From: Pseudomonas capsici
GTDB lineage: Bacteria > Pseudomonadota > Gammaproteobacteria > Pseudomonadales > Pseudomonadaceae
DNA length: 64,000 nt
Reading direction: 5' to 3'
NCBI RefSeq assembly: GCF_017165765.1
Contig: NZ_JAFGZD010000008.1
Span: 1 to 64,000 of the forward strand
Every line of letters starts with the position of its first letter. The first letter of the stretch is position 1. The position numbers were made by a program, and so were the translations under genes. Below, piece by piece: positions 38,637 through 45,526 of the stretch. Under the pieces are notes generated by a model, which was not told the origin of the DNA, ran no database searches, and saw only the letters and a program-made list of their open reading frames with translations.

Positions 38637-39125
38637 ATGACCCTGGATAAATATGACCGGATTCTGCTCGCGGCACTGATGGAAAATGGCCGTGCTTCCT
38701 TTGCGCAACTGGCAAGGCAAGTCAATCTCTCTGCGCCCGCTGTCGCCGAACGAGTGGCCAAGCTGGAGGCCAGCGGCGTCATTACCGGTTACGAGGCCAA
38801 GGTCGACCTGGCCAAGGTGGGCCTGCCGATTCAGTGCATCATCGAATTGCGCATGGCCAGCCACGGCAACCAGCAGGCTTATGACGCATTATGGAAGCTT
38901 CCCGAACTGATCCAGTGTCACCGGGTAACCGGCGATCCGTGTGTCATCATTCGCGCAGCCGTCGATTCGATGCCTCATCTTGAAGACCTGATCAACCGCA
39001 TAGCGCAGTTCGGCTTCAGCAAAACCTCGATCATTCTCTCCACAGCCGTGGAGCGGCGTTTACCCTTCAAACACCTGGAGAACAGCAGCAAGCCAGAGAA
39101 GGCTAAAAACCACGCTGACGCTTGA
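38637..39125 (+). CDS. Lrp/AsnC-family regulator
   Basis: The 162-residue protein has an N-terminal HTH (KYDRILLAALMENGRASFAQLARQVNLSAPAV, residues 4-36) and a C-terminal RAM ligand-binding domain (VTGDPCVIIRAAVDSMPHLEDLINRI). GGAGG lies seven bases before the ATG at 38637. Read away from the YedA-type exporter gene, its likely target. Its last 23 bases overlap the 3' end of the convergent exonuclease gene. Confidence 0.88.
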   Translation: MTLDKYDRILLAALMENGRASFAQLARQVNLSAPAVAERVAKLEASGVITGYEAKVDLAKVGLPIQCIIELRMASHGNQQAYDALWKLPELIQCHRVTGDPCVIIRAAVDSMPHLEDLINRIAQFGFSKTSIILSTAVERRLPFKHLENSSKPEKAKNHADA

Positions 39126-39726
39126 GCGCCTCACTGATTTTTGCTGCGGGGACTTTCTGCAGCGAACACAGCAACTGATGGGAAACCCCGGCGATGCCGT
39201 GGGTCTGGCGCAGTTCGTTGGTCAGGTAAGCCGTCAGGTTGGCGGCCATTTCGGCATCGGCCATGGCCCGGTGAGCCTTGCCGGTGTTGGGCAAGCGTGC
39301 ATAACGGGTGAGGGTGCCGAGCTTGTGGTTGGGTGCCCCCGGCATCAGGCGGCGCGCCAGCAGCATCGAACAGGCGAAACTCTGCTCGCGGGAACGCTGG
39401 ATGCGCGAGAGTTCGTAATCCCAGAACTTCTGGTCGAATGAGGCGTTGTGCGCCACCAGCGGCGTTGCACCGACAAAATCACAGACATCGTTCATCACCC
39501 GCTCGGCAGAGGGCGCGGTGCGGATCATGCTGTTGCTGATACCGGTGAGGCCTTCGATAAAGGCCGGAATCCGCACCCCGGCGTTCATCAGGCTCTGATA
39601 ACGGTCGACGATACGCCCCTGCTCCATGATCACCACGGCAATCTCGGTGGCCCGACAGTTATGGCCCGGAGAGATACCGGTGGTTTCAAAGTCAATGACA
39701 GCGATACGTTCCAACACTGGGTGCAA
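39103..39726 (-). CDS. DnaQ/DEDD-family 3'-5' exonuclease
   Basis: This 207-residue protein has the DEDDh exonuclease motifs: DFETTG (Exo I, residues 11-16), HNASFDQKFW (Exo II) and HRAMADAEM (Exo III, with catalytic His). It resembles the epsilon-like exonucleases of the DNA polymerase III type but is shorter than DnaQ and lacks a clear clamp-binding tail. The role (DNA repair or RNA trimming) is not decided. It overlaps the Lrp gene tail by 23 bases, tail to tail, and follows the NYN-domain gene after 18 bases on the same strand, so both nucleases may share a transcript. Confidence 0.85.
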   Translation of the reverse strand: MHPVLERIAVIDFETTGISPGHNCRATEIAVVIMEQGRIVDRYQSLMNAGVRIPAFIEGLTGISNSMIRTAPSAERVMNDVCDFVGATPLVAHNASFDQKFWDYELSRIQRSREQSFACSMLLARRLMPGAPNHKLGTLTRYARLPNTGKAHRAMADAEMAANLTAYLTNELRQTHGIAGVSHQLLCSLQKVPAAKISEALKRQRGF

Positions 39727-39744
39727 TTCCTTGAAAAATGATCA

Positions 39745-40221
39745 TCACTTGAGCAGCAATGCGCCTTCGATGGGAATGTAGCGGCTGGCAGCACGAATCA
39801 GCGAGTTGGCCGTCAATCCCGGAACGCCGTAGGCCACAGCCTCGACGCCGTGCTTGTCGATGATGCGCTCGAGCAACAGATCGAAATCACCGTCACCGGA
39901 CGCCAGCACCACCTCATCCACCTGCGGCGCGATGTCCATGATATCGATGGTGATCCCCACATCCCAGTCGCCTTTGGCCGAACCATCGCTGCGCTGGATA
40001 TACGGCTTGAGCTTGACGGTGAATCCCAGATTGCGAAGGATCTGCTGGAATTGCTGCTGCTTGCTGTCACCGCGGTCTATGGCATAGGCAAACGCCTGGA
40101 CTATCTGCCCACGCGAGCTGATGTCCGCCCACAACGCGGCGTAATTGAAGTGACAACCATGCGCCTGGCGCACGGTGTAATAGAGGTTCTGTACATCAGC
40201 AAACACCGCGATCTTTTTCAC
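39745..40221 (-). CDS. NYN-domain (LabA/DUF88) nuclease-like protein
   Basis: The 158-residue single PIN-like NYN domain has the acidic residues that bind metal: D9 in FADVQNL, and the SGDGDFDLLLERI block (about residues 108-120). The family includes tRNA/rRNA-processing or toxin-like RNases; function here is unknown. First gene before the DEDDh exonuclease on the same strand. Confidence 0.82.
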   Translation of the reverse strand: MKKIAVFADVQNLYYTVRQAHGCHFNYAALWADISSRGQIVQAFAYAIDRGDSKQQQFQQILRNLGFTVKLKPYIQRSDGSAKGDWDVGITIDIMDIAPQVDEVVLASGDGDFDLLLERIIDKHGVEAVAYGVPGLTANSLIRAASRYIPIEGALLLK

Positions 40222-40361
40222 CGCAATTCCTCATGACGCGGACAAATTCGTCAGCCGGTGCAGCAGTATGCCATGAGATGAAAAAGACCGCGGCTCAAGC
40301 AGCCACGGACAAACCGCCTCCACAGATTGTGGAGTCAGGCTGCCCGCGACACGATACCGAC

Positions 40362-41048
40362 TCAGACGAAAGAGTCATCGTCCGAAAACATATCGCCGCC
40401 ATCCCCGTAATTGTCATCGGCCATATATTGCGAGTCCTGCTGCCCCCAGCCACCGCTGTCATTGTTCTGCAGCGGCTGATCGTGAATGACCTCGACAATT
40501 TCCTCGGGCTGGCTGTGGTGGCCGAACAGGCTGCTGATACCTTGTGCCAGCATCACACCGCCCGCCACACCGGCTGCGGTTTGCAGAGCACCGCCCAGAA
40601 ACCCCGTGCCTCGGGGGGCCGCAGGTGGTGGTGCATAGCCGCCTTGCTGCGCGGGTGGTGGGTTGAAACCGGCACCATCACGCCAGCCACCGCCGCCGGA
40701 GGCCGGTGCAGGCTGAGGCTGCGCAGCACGTGAGGTGCTGCCACCGAAAATGCTCGACAGAAAACCACCACTGGCCGGGGCGGATGAAGCCTGACCCCTG
40801 GCCTGCTGGAGTTCGGCCTGAAGCTGCTGGATCTGCTCGTCACGCTGCCTGAGCTGCTGATTCAACTGGTTGACTGCCGCTTCCTGAACCAGAATCGCCT
40901 GCGCCATGTAGTAAGGGGCACCGGGCTGGCGGGCAAGATGCTCCTTGATCCGCGCTTCGGCCCCGGCGTCACGGGGAGCCGAGGCTGTTTCGGCACTTTT
41001 CAGTTTGGAGAAAAGTTCGTCGATCAGGGTTTGCTCTTCGCTGTTCAT
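40362..41048 (-). CDS. DUF2076 domain protein
   Basis: This 228-residue protein starts with MNSEEQTLIDELFSKL and the DUF2076 helical core (QPGAPYYMAQAILVQEAAVNQ), followed by a coiled coil (residues 55-85, Gln/Leu-rich) and a low-complexity Gly/Ala/Pro/Gln region with a central hydrophobic glycine-rich stretch (GVAGGVMLAQGISSLFG). The end is strongly acidic (NYGDGGDMFSDDDSFV). Function is unknown. Single gene; both flanks are intergenic. Confidence 0.82.
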   Translation of the reverse strand: MNSEEQTLIDELFSKLKSAETASAPRDAGAEARIKEHLARQPGAPYYMAQAILVQEAAVNQLNQQLRQRDEQIQQLQAELQQARGQASSAPASGGFLSSIFGGSTSRAAQPQPAPASGGGGWRDGAGFNPPPAQQGGYAPPPAAPRGTGFLGGALQTAAGVAGGVMLAQGISSLFGHHSQPEEIVEVIHDQPLQNNDSGGWGQQDSQYMADDNYGDGGDMFSDDDSFV

Positions 41049-41247
41049 GGCGACCTCGCTGGATTGCCGTTGGAAATCTTCGTCCAGTCGAATGAGTGGA
41101 CTTCACTCTGGTAATGGGGCTGGACAAGCGCGCTTCAACCGGATGAACAAAAAGTTAAGAAAGCCCCATCCCGGTCATTGCCACCCTTGGTTCGACAAAA
41201 GGCATGGGCTAAAGTGTCGCCTGCTTTTTTGCCTGCGACTTATCCAC

Positions 41248-41898
41248 ATGAACCCGCTGAACGTTATCCAGGACTCGCTGTACTTCTTCCGGCGTAACCT
41301 GGCAAGCATCCTGATGCTGTGTCTGCCGCTGGTGGTACTCGAAGCCCTGGCCAAGCAGGCCCTGGGCAATGAGGCCCCTTTCGCTTACGAGCTGTTGATC
41401 GGCCTGCTGTTCTATCCGCTCTATACCGGCGCACTGATCCTGTTTCTCGATGCCCGCACTCGGGGTGAGGCTCCTGCCATACAAAACCTGCTGGCGGCGG
41501 CCCTGCGCCTTTGGCCGACCTTCGCTGTGTTGTCGGCCATCAGCACCCTGCTGATTCTGTTCGGGCTGTCGCTGTTCGTTATTCCCGGCCTGTGGGTGAT
41601 GGTCAAGCTGGCCTTCTGCGAGTACCTGCTGGTGATGCGCAAACTGACGCCCTTCATGGCGATGCGCGAAAGCATGCTGATGACCACCGGCCATTTCATG
41701 CGCATTCTGGCCTGTGTGCTGGGTGTCTACATTCCCCTGTCACTGCTCGAAGGCCTGGGGCTTTACCTGTTCCCCGAACCCCAGAGCCCTGCGGTATCTC
41801 TGGCACTCGACAGCATCGGCAGTTTCCTGCAATTGTTCATCACCATCGTGATATTCCGTCTGTTCATGCTGATCAGCGAACCTGCGAACAAGGCCTGA
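41248..41898 (+). CDS. YciC-like inner-membrane protein
   Basis: This 216-residue protein has about six hydrophobic helices (from ILMLCLPLVVLEALA through LFITIVIFRLFMLIS) and an N-terminal MNPLNVIQDSLYFFRRNL amphipathic segment. It resembles the YciC family of unknown function. The ATG at 41248 is the first that starts the conserved N-terminus. The next gene follows after 88 bases on the same strand. Confidence 0.75.
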   Translation: MNPLNVIQDSLYFFRRNLASILMLCLPLVVLEALAKQALGNEAPFAYELLIGLLFYPLYTGALILFLDARTRGEAPAIQNLLAAALRLWPTFAVLSAISTLLILFGLSLFVIPGLWVMVKLAFCEYLLVMRKLTPFMAMRESMLMTTGHFMRILACVLGVYIPLSLLEGLGLYLFPEPQSPAVSLALDSIGSFLQLFITIVIFRLFMLISEPANKA

Positions 41899-41985
41899 GC
41901 CACGAAACGGCTGCCAGGGACTGGCAGCTCGGCTATGCTCGTTCGCGAAACCGCCACCGAGCGCCATGCGCTCCAAGCCGAGCCG

Positions 41986-43107
41986 ATGCCCCGTTTACTC
42001 TTGCGTCTGACACTCATTGCCCTGACCCTGACCGGCCTTGTGCTGGCAATGATCCATAGCCTGACCTGGCGTCCGGAAGACCGGGAGCCGGTCACGGCCA
42101 TCTGCACCTCCCAGGCACCACCGCTGATGCCGGGCCAGGCACTCAAAGTCATGACCTGGAACATCCAGTATCTGGCGGGCAAGCGTTACGTCTTCTGGTA
42201 CGACATGGCCGATGGCAGCGGCAAGGACGAGCGTCCGACCCACGAAGATATCGCCTACGACCTCGATGAAGTGGCACGTGTCATCCGCGACGAACAGCCG
42301 GATATCGTATTGCTGCAGGAAGTCAGCGACGGTGCCAAGAATGCCGATTATCAGAACCAGCTGGCCCTGCTTCAGGAGCGAGTCACGGATCTGTATCCCT
42401 GCAGCACCGAGGCGTTCTACTGGAAGGCGCACTTCATCCCGGACCTGCACATCCGCGGCAGCGTCGGCATGAAACTGGCGACCCTGAGCCGCTATCGCAT
42501 CGATCACGCCGAGCGGCTGCAACTGCCGCTGCCTGAAACCAATATCATCAGCCGACAGTTCAAACCGCGCCCCGCTCTGCTGGTGAGCTACCTGCCCCTG
42601 CGCGATGGCGAACAGCTTGCAGTCATCAACACCCACCTGAGCAAGTCAGCCCGTGACGACGACACGCTGCAACGCCAGATCCAGGTCACCGGCAAATTGC
42701 TGGACACCCTTGAAAGCAGCGGCACGCCCTGGCTGATCGGCGGTGATTTCAACCTGCTGCCGCTGGGCCAGTACCGGCGCCTGCCCGCCGAACAGCAGGC
42801 CCCCTATAACCCCGACAGCGAATTGCATGTGCTCTGGGACAAATACCCGATGATCCCCAGTAACAGCGAAGCCAGCGGTATCGACCGTAGCCAGTGGCTG
42901 ACCTTTTTCCCCAACGACACGCGAGTCGACGGGCCGGACAGAACCGTCGACTACCTGTTCCACAGCCCGAAACTGAAGCGTATCGGGGCCAGGGTCCGCC
43001 GGGACGACACGCTGCTGATTTCGGATCATTTGCCGGTTATCGGGCGGTTCCTGTTGCCGGTAACGGAAGAAAAACCCAAAGCCTCAAATGCTTTGCCCGA
43101 GCGCTAG
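41986..43107 (+). CDS. Endonuclease/exonuclease/phosphatase-family protein
   Basis: The 373-residue protein has an N-terminal signal or anchor (LLLRLTLIALTLTGLVLAMI) and an EEP fold: VMTWNIQYL (Asn), DIVLLQEVSD (metal-binding Glu), WLIGGDFNLLP (Asp/Asn) and ISDHLPVIGRF (catalytic His). Its export signal suggests action outside the cytoplasm on nucleotide, lipid or phosphoester substrates. The ATG at 41986 is favoured; 41935 is an alternative that adds 17 residues before the hydrophobic segment. Confidence 0.78.
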   Translation: MPRLLLRLTLIALTLTGLVLAMIHSLTWRPEDREPVTAICTSQAPPLMPGQALKVMTWNIQYLAGKRYVFWYDMADGSGKDERPTHEDIAYDLDEVARVIRDEQPDIVLLQEVSDGAKNADYQNQLALLQERVTDLYPCSTEAFYWKAHFIPDLHIRGSVGMKLATLSRYRIDHAERLQLPLPETNIISRQFKPRPALLVSYLPLRDGEQLAVINTHLSKSARDDDTLQRQIQVTGKLLDTLESSGTPWLIGGDFNLLPLGQYRRLPAEQQAPYNPDSELHVLWDKYPMIPSNSEASGIDRSQWLTFFPNDTRVDGPDRTVDYLFHSPKLKRIGARVRRDDTLLISDHLPVIGRFLLPVTEEKPKASNALPER

Positions 43108-43129
43108 CCGAAGCGCTCAAGAGTCATGA

Positions 43130-44170
43130 TCAGAACTCCGTTACAACGGTGACACCTGCCGTCTCGAACCGATCCATGTTCACCAGTGCATCGATGGACT
43201 GCTCCAGGCTGATGGTTTTGCCGACGAGCTTCTCCGGGGCCAGTTTGCCGGAGCCGATCATTTCCAGCATCGCGTCATAACGATGCGCCTGCATGCCGTG
43301 GCTACCGTAGATTTCCAGTTCATAGGCAATGACCTTGCTCATCGGAATGGCCGGTCTGGCGTGATCGGCAAGCATCAGCCCGACCTGAACGTGCCTGCCA
43401 CGACGACGCAGGTTGTTGATGGAATTGAAGCAGGTGGTCGGATGGCCGAGAGCATCGAGCGAGACATGAGCCCCACCCCTGGTAATTTCCAGAACGGCCT
43501 CGGTAACGTCCGCAACACGACTGGCATTGACCGTAGCGACAGCACCGAGCGAGCGGGCCAGTTCGAGTTTTTCCTCCGAAATATCGATGGCAATGACATT
43601 GGCACCGAGAGCTTGAGCAATCATGATGGCCGACAGCCCCACACCTCCACAGCCATGAACGGCGACCCAATGGCCCGCCGTGACTCGGCCCTGATCAACG
43701 ACCGCCCTGAACGATGTGACGAAGCGGCAACCCAGGCTGGCCGCAGTCGCGAAATCCATGCTTTCGGGAAGCGCGACCAGATTCAGGTCTGCCTTGTGGA
43801 TACCGACATATTCGGCAAATGAACCCCAATGAGTGAAACCCGGCTGAAACTGAGTGTGGCAGACCTGTTGGTTACCGCTGTTGCACTCAGGGCAAGTCCC
43901 GCAGCCACCTACGAACGGCACGGTTACGCGGTCACCGATCTTCCACTTGGTGACGTCCTTGCCCACCTCGGCCACGATGCCGGCCAGTTCATGCCCTGGA
44001 ACATGCGGCAGTTGAATGTCCGGATCATGTCCCTTCCAGCCGTGCCAGTCGCTGCGGCAGACACCCGTACCCTGTACCTGAATCACAACACCGTGACGCT
44101 CTGGAGTCGGGTCTTCGATGTTCATGAGACGCGGCGGACTGGAGAAGGCTTCGTAGACAACAGCTTTCAT
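43130..44170 (-). CDS. Zinc-dependent alcohol dehydrogenase
   Basis: The 346-residue MDR enzyme has the catalytic-zinc site ([22 protein letters not shown]), the structural-zinc cysteines ([15 protein letters not shown]) and the NAD-binding GCGGVGLSA. It oxidises an alcohol with NAD(P); the substrate is not clear. AGAGG lies before the ATG at 44170; a longer frame adds 17 residues without a better site. It is divergent from the Lrp-type gene 151 bases away, which likely controls it. Confidence 0.85.
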   Translation of the reverse strand: MKAVVYEAFSSPPRLMNIEDPTPERHGVVIQVQGTGVCRSDWHGWKGHDPDIQLPHVPGHELAGIVAEVGKDVTKWKIGDRVTVPFVGGCGTCPECNSGNQQVCHTQFQPGFTHWGSFAEYVGIHKADLNLVALPESMDFATAASLGCRFVTSFRAVVDQGRVTAGHWVAVHGCGGVGLSAIMIAQALGANVIAIDISEEKLELARSLGAVATVNASRVADVTEAVLEITRGGAHVSLDALGHPTTCFNSINNLRRRGRHVQVGLMLADHARPAIPMSKVIAYELEIYGSHGMQAHRYDAMLEMIGSGKLAPEKLVGKTISLEQSIDALVNMDRFETAGVTVVTEF

Positions 44171-44216
44171 GAAAAACACCTCTGTTGGGACAGACACGAC
44201 AACGAAAATTTGTGCA

Positions 44217-44231
44217 TTCATTATGAATGAA
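44217..44231. promoter_or_regulatory. Palindrome in the adh / Lrp divergent region
   Basis: TTCATT-ATG-AATGAA (44217-44231) is a perfect 6-3-6 palindrome. In addition, CTGAAATTA occurs at 44236-44244 and 44277-44285, exactly 41 bases (four helical turns) apart. The size and phasing fit the binding of an Lrp-type multimer. Confidence 0.4.
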
Positions 44232-44321
44232 CACCCTGAAATTACCTTTCAGCTTGCAATTGACCGGACGCGAGTTCTGAAATTAACCTTCATTTAAAAC
44301 CCATATATGAAGGATTCCATC

Positions 44322-44804
44322 ATGATCGAGGCAATGGACAAGGTAGATATTGCAATCTCAGATCGATTGCAGCGGGACGGGAGACTGTCGAATGTCAAAC
44401 TTGCAGAACAGCTTTCACTCAGCGAAGCCTCGTGCTGGCGAAAACAGAAGCGTCTTGAAGAATGCGGTGTGATCGAGGGCTATCAAGCCATTCTGAACCG
44501 CAAGAAACTGGGGCTCGGCGTCATGGCCTTCGTGCAGATTTCCTGCACCGACCACAGTGAAGAAGCCACCGCCAGGTTTGAAAAAATCATCGAATCGGCA
44601 CCGCAGGTACTCAGCTGTCACAACACCACCGGTGAAGCAGACTTTCTGTTGCAGGTGGTTGCCAAAGATCTGGATAGCTATAGCCGGTTCGTTGAAAAAG
44701 TCCTGAGGAAGCTACCGGGCGTATCGAGCATTCGCTCGAATCTTTCATTGCGCGAGTTGAAGACGACCAATCGGTTGCCGGTGACGGAGTTGTTGAGTAT
44801 TTAG
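44322..44804 (+). CDS. Lrp/AsnC-family regulator
   Basis: The 160-residue protein has an N-terminal HTH (VDIAISDRLQRDGRLSNVKLAEQLSLSEASCWRKQKRLEECG, residues 6-47 by ends) and a RAM domain (LGVMAFVQISC, VLSCHNTTGEADFLLQVVAKDLDSY). AAGGA lies about seven bases before the ATG at 44322; an ATG five codons earlier lacks a site. It faces the alcohol dehydrogenase gene. Its stop marks the left edge of the AT-rich block. Confidence 0.85.
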   Translation: MIEAMDKVDIAISDRLQRDGRLSNVKLAEQLSLSEASCWRKQKRLEECGVIEGYQAILNRKKLGLGVMAFVQISCTDHSEEATARFEKIIESAPQVLSCHNTTGEADFLLQVVAKDLDSYSRFVEKVLRKLPGVSSIRSNLSLRELKTTNRLPVTELLSI

Positions 44805-45229
44805 GCTATACCATCAGACTAAACGACTCTATTGATGTGAACGGAACAACGGTCATGAAATACGACGAAAATTCATTGAAGACGCCGTACTTGCCCAGTT
44901 GGCAACCTTCAGTTCCGAGCACGAAAATGCTTGAAAAGTGTTCGACTTAATGGTCATGAACAGATTCGTGGACATCGCTTTATCAGTAATCCAGCCAATA
45001 GGAAAATCCATATGATTGACGGCTGAAGGGCTTGAGTAGACAACTGTTTCGTGCTGATATTAGGGTGGGAGTTGGATCCGCTTCGGATAATTGGTTTCAT
45101 ATTGCCAACGCAATACAAATATAAAATATATATTGCTCACACGACCCTAAATATAAGGCTGCATGCTAAAACTTCGAAAAAAACGCCCAAACAAATAGCC
45201 TGAGCGCAATTTCATACCATAGAAAAAAC
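44805..45229. other. AT-rich region without a gene, left flank of the RHS locus
   Basis: About 425 bases, clearly AT-richer than the neighbours. A short frame near 44837-44938 reads FIEDAVLAQLATFSSEHENA but lacks a start, so it may be a gene remnant. GTGGGAGTTGGATCCGCTTCGGAT near 45065-45090 is a REP-like half-site. A 60-base run of A/T lies at 45110-45180. Confidence 0.45.
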
Positions 45230-45526
45230 TCACTTACCGTGAGCAAAATTTATCACAGCACCGTCGAATTTATTTATTTTTATTTCAAAGACGCCACCCT
45301 TGTTATAATGCAACGTCCCTTTCACAATCCATAGATCCCCATCCAACCTAGCAGTATAGGGCTTTTGCTTCTCAGATCTTTCTTTACCATAGAGAATCTC
45401 TGCAATAACACCCCCAATTTTTTCAGCATCTTCTGGCGTCTTTATCAAAGCTATCTTTTCTTCAGCTAGAGACCACAAAGGCGATAGAAAAAAAATCACA
45501 AATAAAAATAGCAGACACTTTCTCAT
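45230..45526 (-). CDS. Exported NTF2-fold-like immunity candidate
   Basis: The 98-residue protein has a signal peptide (MRKCLLFLFVIFFLSPLWSLA, then EE), so it should lie in the periplasm. The core (ALIKTPEDAEKIGGVIAEILYG, then YTARLDGDLWIVKGTLHYNKGGVFEIKINKFDG, cited by ends) resembles YbbC/YhhH NTF2-fold immunity proteins that sit behind RHS toxins. Its ATG overlaps the stop of the RHS gene by 4 bp, so production is coupled to the toxin. Codon use is AT-rich. The partner is inferred from position and family; binding is not shown. Confidence 0.72.
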   Translation of the reverse strand: MRKCLLFLFVIFFLSPLWSLAEEKIALIKTPEDAEKIGGVIAEILYGKERSEKQKPYTARLDGDLWIVKGTLHYNKGGVFEIKINKFDGAVINFAHGK

